From Bacteroidota bacterium (GTDB taxonomy: Bacteria > Bacteroidota > Bacteroidia > Chitinophagales > Saprospiraceae): a stretch of DNA of 36,061 bases. The notes below the pieces were generated by a model. That model had not been told where the DNA came from. It was given only the letters and a program-made list of their open reading frames with translations, and did no database searches. The stretch is from the NCBI GenBank assembly GCA_016234735.1, contig JACRAN010000310.1:1-36061 (forward strand). Direction: 5' to 3'. A program made the position numbers and the translations under genes. Below, piece by piece: positions 25,273 through 33,087 of this stretch (position 1 is its first letter; each line of letters begins with the position of its first letter).

Positions 25273-26574
25273 TCAAACGACTGCCTCCATTTCCATTTGA
25301 CCCCGTATGATTTTCCGCTGCCCCAGCATTTGGAAAAATGAATCCAGCCGGTTTTTGATGTTGGAATAAGAAAAGTACCGGGGGTCCACCAAATCGGACT
25401 CGATGAAGCCGACGGGAATGCCCAGCCGCTCCTCCAATTGGCGCATCATCAGCAGTTGCCCGGCGGAAAAGGAGTTGCAGCTTTTGATGGAATTTACCAG
25501 AAAGCCGTCCGCCTGGAACTCGGTGATGTATTTTTCCAAAAGGTCAATGCGCTGCGGCAGGTTGAGGTTGGTGTAGCAGTTCATGCAGTATTCCGCCAGG
25601 CTTTCGAGCGGCCTTTTCGGGTCGTGCCGGAAACCGTAATCGTACACGCCGCCCACCTTCGTGTAGGTGGAGGCGACCACCACAGCGCCCATGTCGTAAA
25701 ACAGTTTCCAGAACTCCCGGAAGGAGGTCCAGTTGGGCGGACCTTCCACCACCAGCCGGAAACGTTCTTCTTCCATTTCGCCTTCCGGCGTAATGGGGCC
25801 CAAGCCGAGGCGCACCCGCTCCTGTATTTCTTCGTACAGCGTCTCGTAATAAGTCACCGCTTCGGGCCTTCCCCGGAACCCCGTGTTGATGGGACCGATG
25901 TAATACACGCCTGCGAAATAGGCGTCAATCGGGGACGGCTTGTTTTTGGTGGTTTCGAAAATCTTGACGATGAGGTCTTCCGCACGTGCAGAATTTTCGA
26001 GGATGCCCGCCAGCTTGCTCTCGTCGAACTTTTTGCCGGAGACCATTTCCATTTTGGGAATTACCTCCTGCTTCAACTGCTCCACCATGTAGTCCCTCAT
26101 TTCCTTCGTAATCTTCCCGCCCTCCTGGTAAGGCGTGTGCAGCATGGCAATCGGTACGCCGGGATAATAGCGTTCGAGATTCTCGAACCACTTCATGAAG
26201 GTGAAACAGCCGGTGTAGCTCAACAGCAGCAGGTCGGGCGGCGGCAGCTTTTCGCCCGTCGGGCCGATGTTGCCGTTGAGCATCATGCCGATATCGCACT
26301 TCACGTAAGTGCAGACGTCTTCCAAGTGCCCTGCTTTTTCAGCATCCCGAATGAAGTCGCCCGATTTTTTGCGCATGCCCGATTGCAGTGCGTTGATTTC
26401 GGGATACACGGGCAGCATGTCGAAGGCATGGATGAGTTCCGAAAGGTTGCCGGGCACGAAGGTGTACACCACTTTTTTGCCGGTTTCATGGGCTTGGCTC
26501 AAATCTTTGAAGAGCTTTGCCAGCATCTCCTTCTGGAGAACCATGCTTTTTTCTTTGATGACTTCTTTTTGCAT
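25273..26574 (-). CDS. bcrB: Benzoyl-CoA reductase subunit B
   Basis: BcrB and BcrC form the catalytic half that binds benzoyl-CoA and reduces the aromatic ring to cyclohexa-1,5-diene-1-carbonyl-CoA. The 433-residue protein belongs to the HgdB/BcrB family, with cysteines at 88, 93, 123, 330, 333 and 366 and segments DVCTYVKCDIGMML, DLLLLSYTGCFTFMKWFE and VNSIKSCNSFSAGQ. The length matches Thauera BcrB. The start ATG 26574 is supported by a normal N-terminal helix. The gap to bcrC includes AATCGTAAATC repeat units. Confidence 0.96.
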   Translation of the reverse strand: MQKEVIKEKSMVLQKEMLAKLFKDLSQAHETGKKVVYTFVPGNLSELIHAFDMLPVYPEINALQSGMRKKSGDFIRDAEKAGHLEDVCTYVKCDIGMMLNGNIGPTGEKLPPPDLLLLSYTGCFTFMKWFENLERYYPGVPIAMLHTPYQEGGKITKEMRDYMVEQLKQEVIPKMEMVSGKKFDESKLAGILENSARAEDLIVKIFETTKNKPSPIDAYFAGVYYIGPINTGFRGRPEAVTYYETLYEEIQERVRLGLGPITPEGEMEEERFRLVVEGPPNWTSFREFWKLFYDMGAVVVASTYTKVGGVYDYGFRHDPKRPLESLAEYCMNCYTNLNLPQRIDLLEKYITEFQADGFLVNSIKSCNSFSAGQLLMMRQLEERLGIPVGFIESDLVDPRYFSYSNIKNRLDSFFQMLGQRKIIRGQMEMEAVV

Positions 26575-26632
26575 AAATGATGAATGATAAATGATGAATC
26601 GTCCGCCCCAATCGTAAATCTCAAATCGTAAA

Positions 26633-27808
26633 TCAAACCGCTTCTTCCCAGAGCTTGATGGAATCCGAAAATGCCCCCACCTGCTCTTTTATCACCTTGA
26701 ACTGACCCGTATTTTCGCTGTACTGGAAACTGATGTAGCGGACACCTGCATCGTCGCAGGCTTTCTGCAACTGTGGGCGGTCGAGCAGGGCGGGGTCGCA
26801 GAAGCTGGGCGCTGCAAAAAGTATCCCGTCTGCCTGCCGCCGGTGAGCGAGGTCAATCAAACGGGCTTCCTTCGGGTTGCCTGCGTCGTAAACGGTAGAG
26901 GAAAAAGCGCTCTGGGTGAGGTAGGCGTCCACGATGGCACCGATAGGGTCGTCTGTCCTGGCGTCAATGTCTCCCTGAATCCAGCGGGAACCCAGCAGCA
27001 GGTCGTCGTCCACCACGTAGCAGCCCGCTATTTCGATAGACTTTATCAAGCCCAGCGGAGGCTGCTCGCAAAAAGCGCCGCTGACCACCACTTTGATTTT
27101 GTCCATCGGCTCCCCGATGTCCTGCCGGACGTAATCGAGCACCTCCGACAGTATTTCGTTGTGCTCCTCCACCGGCATGGCCAAGCCCGCCCGCAGGATG
27201 CAGTAGAGGTCTTCGTAGGAAAGCCGCCAGGGGAATTGCTGCCGGATGTCGTAAATGTCTTCCGTCAGCGCCCGGTTCTCGTTGTACAATGCGATGGAAC
27301 GGTTCAACGCTTCGACGCCTGGCCTGTAACCGTTGATTTTGAACAACTCATCCTGGACGTGGAGCAATTCTTTTTTGTAAAATGCGCCGCCGACGGCAGG
27401 CAGGAAGTTTTGAGGAAAGTCGAGGTATTTCACAAATTTTCCCTTGCCCAACATGCGGAACATCCCGGAGAGGTTGCGGATGACGTCGCAAATCGAAGGA
27501 AAAATGAAGCCGTCGAAATCGTTGAGGTTGTCGTCGAGCGCCATCTCGATAATCCCCCTCGGAATATGGCAGATGTACGACTGGTAGTAAGCGTCCCCTT
27601 TGATGATTTGCTTGCGGTCGCCCCCGCCCAAAATACCGGCGGCGAGACCCCGCGCTGCGTGAACGACCTCCCTCGGAAAATAGATGGGCATGTAGCCGAC
27701 CAAAATCCGCCCCTCCTCTTCTGCTTTCCACTTTTTGGCGTGGCGGAAATGTAGGTCGAACGCTGTTTGTTTACAGGTCTCAATAAGCGGTTGTATCTCC
27801 GTAAACAT
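26633..27808 (-). CDS. bcrC: Benzoyl-CoA reductase subunit C
   Basis: BcrC is the second catalytic subunit of the class I enzyme. The 391-residue protein has cysteines in SYICHIPRG (C80), FPSICDVIRN (C107), GAFCEQPPLG (C247) and SFCDPALLDRP (C337), and the GCYVVDDDLLLGSRW segment typical of BcrC. It is the first gene of the aromatic run and is divergent from the hcr genes. A long leader (about 130 nt from the predicted promoter) contains a hairpin 20 bp before the ATG. Expression is probably controlled through the palindrome at 27965-27988. Confidence 0.96.
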   Translation of the reverse strand: MFTEIQPLIETCKQTAFDLHFRHAKKWKAEEEGRILVGYMPIYFPREVVHAARGLAAGILGGGDRKQIIKGDAYYQSYICHIPRGIIEMALDDNLNDFDGFIFPSICDVIRNLSGMFRMLGKGKFVKYLDFPQNFLPAVGGAFYKKELLHVQDELFKINGYRPGVEALNRSIALYNENRALTEDIYDIRQQFPWRLSYEDLYCILRAGLAMPVEEHNEILSEVLDYVRQDIGEPMDKIKVVVSGAFCEQPPLGLIKSIEIAGCYVVDDDLLLGSRWIQGDIDARTDDPIGAIVDAYLTQSAFSSTVYDAGNPKEARLIDLAHRRQADGILFAAPSFCDPALLDRPQLQKACDDAGVRYISFQYSENTGQFKVIKEQVGAFSDSIKLWEEAV

Positions 27809-27827
27809 AAATCTGGATTTATTTGGC

Positions 27828-27860
27828 TTGAAAGCAGCACCGAGGTGGCGCCGCTTTCAA
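27828..27860 (-). promoter_or_regulatory. Stem-loop in the bcrC 5' leader
   Basis: TTGAAAGC and GCTTTCAA (27828-27835 and 27853-27860) enclose an inner CACC/GGTG pair. The structure would lie 20 nt before the bcrC start in the mRNA. It could affect translation or stability. It has no T-run, so it is not a terminator. Confidence 0.5.
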
Positions 27861-27944
27861 ATCGCCTGATTTTTAAAGAAAAAATTTAAGAACTCTTTTC
27901 TTGACTGACTCTGTACCCGAACACCCGTTTGTTTTTTTTCCGCA

Positions 27945-27952
27945 CGAATGTA
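27945..27952 (-). promoter_or_regulatory. Candidate -7 box of the bcr operon
   Basis: On the minus strand this reads TACATTCG, one mismatch from TAnnTTTG. It lies 12 bp downstream of the palindrome, almost the same spacing as at the nar promoter (13 bp). Confidence 0.4.
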
Positions 27953-27964
27953 CAATAATTTTTC

Positions 27965-27988
27965 ATTTAAGACAAAAAAGACTTAAAT
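27965..27988. promoter_or_regulatory. Candidate operator, ATTTAAG-N10-CTTAAAT (bcr/hcr copy)
   Basis: This is a perfect 7-10-7 palindrome between divergent bcrC and the hemerythrin-hcr genes. It is shared with the nar promoter at 9370-9393. It lies 41 bp before the plus-strand start codon, so it could serve both directions. A further half-site ATTTAAG lies at about 27884-27890. Confidence 0.55.
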
Positions 27989-28029
27989 AGCGGTCGAATT
28001 TTTTTTTTAAAATCATAAACTCTAACTGT

Positions 28030-28545
28030 ATGCACTCACAAGCAATGATGACGCTCTACGACGAACACGAAGTAATTCTCCAAAGAATACAAGCACTCCG
28101 GCAACTTTTGGGAGAAGGGAACCTGGCGGCCAGAAAAGAGGAACTGAACTGGTACGTTAGCTTCTTCCGAAACTATGGTGATAAATATCATCACCAAAAA
28201 GAGGAGGACCTCTTGTTTTCTTTGCTCAAAGACAGGTATCCCGGCTTGGCGAACATCGCCGAAGCGCTGGAAGGGCACCACGAGATGTTCAGGGACAACC
28301 TGAAAGAAGCAGAGGCAGCCATGAACGAGGGGGACTGGGAAAGCGTCAGGTCTGTCCTCCGGCGCTACCTCTCCGACCTCACCGACCACATCAGCGCCGA
28401 GAACGACGAGCTTTTCGTGGCGGTGGACGAACAATTGTCCGATGTGGAAAAAGAGCGGCTGTACTTTTCCTTTTTGGACAAAGACATGGAACTCGGCGAG
28501 GCGCAAAAAAAAGAGTATGAAAAACATGCCCGACAAACTGCATAA
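28030..28545 (+). CDS. Hemerythrin-like protein
   Basis: The 171-residue cytoplasmic helical protein has hemerythrin/HHE metal ligands: H13 in DEHE, H54-H55 with E59 (YHHQKEEDLLF), H83-H84 (EGHHEMF) and H120 with E124 (DHISAENDE). Such proteins bind oxygen or sense oxygen or nitric oxide at a di-iron site. As the first gene of the hcr unit, divergent from bcr, it may protect or signal for the oxygen-sensitive reductases. The C-terminus is rich in charged residues and overlaps the start of the next gene by 29 bp. Confidence 0.85.
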   Translation: MHSQAMMTLYDEHEVILQRIQALRQLLGEGNLAARKEELNWYVSFFRNYGDKYHHQKEEDLLFSLLKDRYPGLANIAEALEGHHEMFRDNLKEAEAAMNEGDWESVRSVLRRYLSDLTDHISAENDELFVAVDEQLSDVEKERLYFSFLDKDMELGEAQKKEYEKHARQTA

Positions 28546-29278
28546 AAACCTTGGCACGGCAATCGTCACCGGCGCTGCCAAAGGCATCGGTTTTTCCATT
28601 GCCCGGCAACTGGCGGCGGACGGTTTCTCCGTCATCGTCGCCGACGTGAACGAAACGGCGGGGCGGCAAGCTGCCGACAGCCTGCCCGGCGCTGTTTTCC
28701 TGCCCGGCGACGTGACGGACGAGGACAGCGTGAAACTGCTTTTTGAAACGGTTTTAAAAAAACACGCTCCGGTGAAAGTGCTGGTGAACAACGCCGGCAT
28801 CATCCGTGACCGGGTGATTTGGAAAATGGAAACGGCAGATTTCGACCGGGTGATTCAGGTCAATTTGCGGGGCACCTGGCTGATGTGCCGGGAAGCTGCC
28901 CAAATCATGAAAGAAGCAGGTTACGGCAGGATTATCAACATCGCCTCCCGCGCCTGGCTGGGCAATCCGGGGCAGACCAACTACTCCGCTTCCAAGGCCG
29001 GCGTGGTGGGCTTGACGAGGGCGTTGGCTTTGGAGCTTGCGCAATATGGCGTGACGGTGAACGCCATCGCCCCCGGCCTGATTGACACGCCGCTCACGCA
29101 AAACCTGCCCGAAGAAGTGCGCCAAAAGCTGCTGAACGCACAGCCAACAAAGTCAATGGGGAAGCCGGAAGACATCGCCCGCATGGTAGCTTTTTTGGCT
29201 TCGGGAAAAAACGGCTTCATCACGGGACAGGTGCTTCACGTGGACGGTGGGAAAAGCATCGGAGCAACAGGTTTTTAA
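28517..29278 (+). CDS. Short-chain dehydrogenase/reductase (FabG-like)
   Basis: The 253-residue protein starts at ATG 28517 (MKNMPDKLHKN; ATG 28526 is also possible) and overlaps the hemerythrin gene. It has the SDR cofactor motif TGAAKGIG (18-25), NNAG (91-94), N116 and the catalytic S144, Y156, K160. It resembles 3-oxoacyl reductases such as FabG. Here it probably acts on a CoA ester, for example 3-hydroxypimeloyl-CoA or another beta-oxidation intermediate, but the substrate is inferred from neighbours. The gap to hcrC-hcrA is only 9 bp. Confidence 0.88.
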   Translation: MKNMPDKLHKNLGTAIVTGAAKGIGFSIARQLAADGFSVIVADVNETAGRQAADSLPGAVFLPGDVTDEDSVKLLFETVLKKHAPVKVLVNNAGIIRDRVIWKMETADFDRVIQVNLRGTWLMCREAAQIMKEAGYGRIINIASRAWLGNPGQTNYSASKAGVVGLTRALALELAQYGVTVNAIAPGLIDTPLTQNLPEEVRQKLLNAQPTKSMGKPEDIARMVAFLASGKNGFITGQVLHVDGGKSIGATGF

Positions 29279-29287
29279 TAAGAAAAC

Positions 29288-32086
29288 ATGATACCACTAC
29301 ATTTCACCATAAATAAAAAGCGTCACGAACTGCTCGTCGAGCCGCACGAGACGCTCGCCCACGTGCTGAGGGAGCGCATCCGCCTCACGGGCACCAAAAT
29401 CGGCTGCGAGCAGGGAAGCTGCGGCGCTTGCACTATCATCGTCAACGGCAAGCCCGTGGTGAGCTGCCTAACCCCGGCACTGCGCTGCCGAGGGGCACAA
29501 GTGCTCACCATCGAGGGCCTGGCTGAAAACGGGAACCTGCACATTTTGCAGGAAAAGTTCATCGAAAAGGGGGCGCTGCAATGCGGCTTCTGCACGCCAG
29601 GAATGATTCTCACTGCCTGGTCGTACCTGACGGAAAACCCGACTTGCAGCGTTCAGGACATCCGCGAGGCGCTGTCCGGCAACCTGTGCCGTTGCACTGG
29701 GTACAAAAAAATCGTGGAAGCGGTGGCAGCCGCTGCGGGGCAGTTGCTTTCTAGACCTGTCAGCACTTCAAGTGCTGACAGGTCTTGCCACACCGTGATT
29801 GGCAGCCGCCAACCACTGATTGACTCGAAGGAAAAAGTGACCGGCAGGGCGGAGTACGCCGATGATTTTGATAAAAAAAATGCCCTCGCCTGCAAGCTGC
29901 TGCGCTCCACCTACGCCCACGCTATCATTGAAAATATTGATGTTTCCGAAGCAGAAAAAATGGAAGGCGTGCGGGCGGTGGCGACCGGAAAGGAACTGAC
30001 GGGCAAGTTCGGCGTACTGCCCACCTCCTACGACCAGACGGCAATGGCGGTGGACAAGGTGCATTACATCGGCGAAATCGTTGCTGCCGTTGCTGCCGAC
30101 ACCGAAGCCATCGCTGCGGAGGCGCTCAAAAGAATCAAGGTGACTTACCGGGAACTTCCCAACTTTTTCACCTGGCAAAGCGCGCTGGAACCCTGCGAGG
30201 AGGAAGCCATCATCCATCCGCACTCGAAAAAGCACGGGCGCAACGTCCACAAGCAAGTGGAAATGCGCTTCGGCGAACAGCAGGAAGATTTCGAGGCATC
30301 GGCGCACGTTTGCGAGATGAGTTTCGACTTCCCCGGCATCAACCACGCCTTTGTCGAGCCACACGCCTGCACCGCCTGGTGGAGCAAAAACGGCGAGCTG
30401 ACCATCGTCACCGCCACGCAGGTGCCGCACTACCTGCACCGCACCCTGAGCCGGGTGCTGGACGTGCCCCTCAGCAAAGTGAGGGTGATAAAACCGGCGC
30501 TGGGCGGCGGCTTCGGCGGAAAGAGCGACCCGTTTTCACATGAATTGGTTGCCGCCCATCTCGCCCGGAAAGCGGGGCAGCCCGTTCGCATCCGTTTCAC
30601 GCGGGAAGAAGTTTTCCTCACCAACAACGGTCGCCACCCCACCCACCTGACCCTAAAAATGGGATTGGGCGGCGACGGTCGCCTCCAAACCCTCGATGCA
30701 GACATCGTGATTGACGGCGGGGCCTTCGGCAGTTTCGGGGTGGTCACTACTTATTATAATGGTGTGTTGCTGCAAGCGCCATACAATTTGAAAAGCTTTG
30801 GGTTCAAAACCACCCGCGTTTACACCAACAAGCCGCCGAGCGGGGCGATGCGGGGGCACGGCGCGGTGAACCCCCGATTTGCGACGGAAGTCGTGATTGA
30901 CGAACTGGCGTATCGGGCGAACTTGGACCCCTGCGAGTTGCGGCTGAATAATTTTTTACCGGGAAACACTTTGACATTGGGGCAGTTCCGCATCACCAGC
31001 AACGGCGCACGGGAAGCTTTGCAGGCGGTGATGAACCAATCGGACTGGAACAGAAAACACCGCAAACTGCCCTTCGGCCACGGCATCGGCGTCGCCTGCG
31101 GTTTTTACATCAGCGGCAGCGCCCTGCCCATCATCTGGAACGAGTACCCGCAGTCGGTCGTGCATTTGAAGCTGGACTTCGACGGCAGGGTGGTCATCTA
31201 CTCCGGAGCAAGCGATATCGGGCAGGGCAGCGACACCATGCTCGCCATGATTGTGGCGGAAACGCTGGGCATCCCGGTGGACAAAACTTTCGTCCACGCC
31301 GCCGACACGCTGTTCACGCCCGTTGACCTCGGCAGCTACTCCAGCCGGGTGACTTTCATGGCGGGCAATGCCGCCAAAATGGCTGCTGAAAACATGCGGG
31401 AGGAAGTCATCTCCAGCGTGGCGAAAAAGACCGGCGCAGCGCCCGACCAGCTTGTTTTGCAAAACGGAAAAGTAAAAAACTTAGAAACCGGCGCTGAAAT
31501 CTCCTGGGACGAAGCCGCCGTGATGACCACCGACAAGCGGGGCGCTGTCAGCACGAGCGGATTTTACAACTCGCCGAAATTGGGCGGTGACTTCAAAGGG
31601 GCAGGCGCAGGGTTAAGCCCTTCGTACAGCTTCGGCGCTTGCATCGCCGAGGTGAAGGTGGACACGGAGACCGGCCAATTCGAAGTTGTCAACCTGTGGG
31701 GAGCGCATGATTGCGGCAAAGCTTTGAACCCCCTCGCCGTGGAAGGGCAGTTGGAAGGCTCGTGGCACATGGGTATGGGGCAGGCGGTGTCGGAGGCGAT
31801 GAATTATTACGAAGGCTTGCTGCTCAATCCCAACCTGCTCGACTACAAAATCCCCACTTCGCTCGACACGCCGCCCATTCACACGAACATCATCGAATCG
31901 GAAGACCCGGAGGGACCCTTCGGGGCGAAAGAGTGCGGGGAAGGGGCGCTGCACCCGTCCATTCCCGCCATTGCCAACGCCGTGTTCGACGCCGTCGGAG
32001 TGCGCATCTACAGTTTGCCGATTACGGCGGACAAGATTTTGGAAGCGATACAAAACGCAAGCAAACAAAATACCATCCCCGTATGA
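29288..32086 (+). CDS. 4-hydroxybenzoyl-CoA reductase, fused gamma-alpha subunit
   Basis: Hcr removes the para-hydroxyl of 4-hydroxybenzoyl-CoA to give benzoyl-CoA. Residues 1-152 are the HcrC-like [2Fe-2S] protein (C40, C45, C48, C60; C99, C102, C134, C136 in CRCTGYKK). Residues from about 167 to 932 are the HcrA-like molybdenum subunit of the xanthine oxidase family, with GGGFGGK (406-412), PPSGAMRGHGA and the GAKECGEG segment with the likely catalytic glutamate E885. Normally these are two genes. The linker (156-166, RPVSTSSADRS) is exactly one 33-bp palindrome read in frame. The adjacent FAD subunit with its special cluster cysteines confirms the Hcr assignment over other xanthine oxidase relatives. 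Confidence 0.92.
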   Translation: MIPLHFTINKKRHELLVEPHETLAHVLRERIRLTGTKIGCEQGSCGACTIIVNGKPVVSCLTPALRCRGAQVLTIEGLAENGNLHILQEKFIEKGALQCGFCTPGMILTAWSYLTENPTCSVQDIREALSGNLCRCTGYKKIVEAVAAAAGQLLSRPVSTSSADRSCHTVIGSRQPLIDSKEKVTGRAEYADDFDKKNALACKLLRSTYAHAIIENIDVSEAEKMEGVRAVATGKELTGKFGVLPTSYDQTAMAVDKVHYIGEIVAAVAADTEAIAAEALKRIKVTYRELPNFFTWQSALEPCEEEAIIHPHSKKHGRNVHKQVEMRFGEQQEDFEASAHVCEMSFDFPGINHAFVEPHACTAWWSKNGELTIVTATQVPHYLHRTLSRVLDVPLSKVRVIKPALGGGFGGKSDPFSHELVAAHLARKAGQPVRIRFTREEVFLTNNGRHPTHLTLKMGLGGDGRLQTLDADIVIDGGAFGSFGVVTTYYNGVLLQAPYNLKSFGFKTTRVYTNKPPSGAMRGHGAVNPRFATEVVIDELAYRANLDPCELRLNNFLPGNTLTLGQFRITSNGAREALQAVMNQSDWNRKHRKLPFGHGIGVACGFYISGSALPIIWNEYPQSVVHLKLDFDGRVVIYSGASDIGQGSDTMLAMIVAETLGIPVDKTFVHAADTLFTPVDLGSYSSRVTFMAGNAAKMAAENMREEVISSVAKKTGAAPDQLVLQNGKVKNLETGAEISWDEAAVMTTDKRGAVSTSGFYNSPKLGGDFKGAGAGLSPSYSFGACIAEVKVDTETGQFEVVNLWGAHDCGKALNPLAVEGQLEGSWHMGMGQAVSEAMNYYEGLLLNPNLLDYKIPTSLDTPPIHTNIIESEDPEGPFGAKECGEGALHPSIPAIANAVFDAVGVRIYSLPITADKILEAIQNASKQNTIPV
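29753..29785. repeat. 33-bp palindrome inside the hcrC-hcrA fusion
   Basis: This is a perfect palindrome, AGACCTGTCAGCACTT, one C, and complement. It begins at a codon boundary and spans 11 codons without a stop. The family also occurs at 1703-1735 and 12102-12143. Confidence 0.95.
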
Positions 32087-33018
32087 AAAACATGAATGCA
32101 ACCTACCTCGTCCCCGCCTCGGTGCCGGAAGCTTTGGCGGCTGCCGACGCCAACCGGGAAAGCTTTGCCTACCTCGCAGGTGGCACCGACCTGATGGTAC
32201 ACCGCCAACAGGAAAACAACACGGCAACTTGCCTCATTGACCTGTCTGCCCTGCCTGGTTTTGATAAAATAGAAGTGAAAAATGGCAAAATCCTCATCGG
32301 CGCCGGGGTCACTTTGCATGAATTGGCAAATGCTGAAACCGTTCTCCGGCACTACCCCCTGCTGGCGGAGGCGGCGCAGTCCATAGCCTCGCCGGTGATT
32401 CGCAAAAGCGCCACCGTCGGCGGCAATTTGCTGGTGGAAAACCGCTGCTCGTTTTTTAACCAATCCGAATTCTGGCGGGAAGCCATCGGGCTGTGCCTGA
32501 AGTGCGGCGGCGACGTGTGCATTGCCACGGGCGGCAAGAAGGCGTGCTACTCGGTGTTCGTTTCCGACCTCGTGCCCGCGCTGATTTGCCTCGGTGCAAA
32601 AGTGCAGTATGCCGTTGCCGATGGCATGTTCGACATGCCCCTCGAAGCGCTGTACACCGGCGTTGGCTTGAACCCCCTCCACCTGCCGGCAGGGGCGCTG
32701 ATTACGCAGGTGGAAGTTCCTGTAAAAAATGGAGTGCGCACCTGGTTCCAAAAGTTGCGTCCCCGCAAGAGCGTGGATTTCACCAACCTCACGCTGGCGC
32801 TGAGTTTCGAGCCGGACAACGGCAGGCTGAAAGTCGCCCTGAGCGGGGTGGACATGGGGCCTGTCGTGTTCGAGACCGGCGACCTTTCCGATGCCTTCGT
32901 AAAATCTGTGGGCAAAAAGTGCCGTATGGTGGAGAACCTGTTTTATCCGCGGGCTTACCGGAAGAAAATGGTGGAAGTGTATTTGAGGCAGGGGTTGAAA
33001 GCAGTTGGGGGAAGGTGA
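32083..33018 (+). CDS. hcrB: 4-hydroxybenzoyl-CoA reductase beta subunit (FAD, 4Fe-4S)
   Basis: The 311-residue FAD-binding subunit starts at ATG 32083 and overlaps the stop of the fusion gene (ATGA), suggesting coupled translation. The FAD pattern LAGGTDLMV (31-39) and TVGGNLL (111-117) is present. Four cysteines at 122, 138, 146 and 155 have the spacing that binds the additional [4Fe-4S] cluster found only in 4-hydroxybenzoyl-CoA reductase; ordinary xanthine oxidase FAD subunits lack it. This cluster lets the enzyme accept low-potential electrons. It marks the complex as a true HCR. The longer open frame upstream is a shadow of the fusion gene. Confidence 0.94.
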   Translation: MKNMNATYLVPASVPEALAAADANRESFAYLAGGTDLMVHRQQENNTATCLIDLSALPGFDKIEVKNGKILIGAGVTLHELANAETVLRHYPLLAEAAQSIASPVIRKSATVGGNLLVENRCSFFNQSEFWREAIGLCLKCGGDVCIATGGKKACYSVFVSDLVPALICLGAKVQYAVADGMFDMPLEALYTGVGLNPLHLPAGALITQVEVPVKNGVRTWFQKLRPRKSVDFTNLTLALSFEPDNGRLKVALSGVDMGPVVFETGDLSDAFVKSVGKKCRMVENLFYPRAYRKKMVEVYLRQGLKAVGGR

Positions 33019-33087
33019 GGGGGAAATCTTTCTTTTTATAGCGTTTCTGTCAGCCCTTTCTTAGCCTTTCTCCTTGTGTCAAAGCAA

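Noticed and set aside
31711-32082. Extended N-terminus of HcrB
   Set aside because: The extension lies within the Hcr fusion gene in another frame. The ATGA overlap at 32083 gives a normal FAD-subunit start.
33019-33087. Terminator between hcrB and yifB
   Set aside because: The convergent gap has T-rich runs but no stem with convincing pairing.
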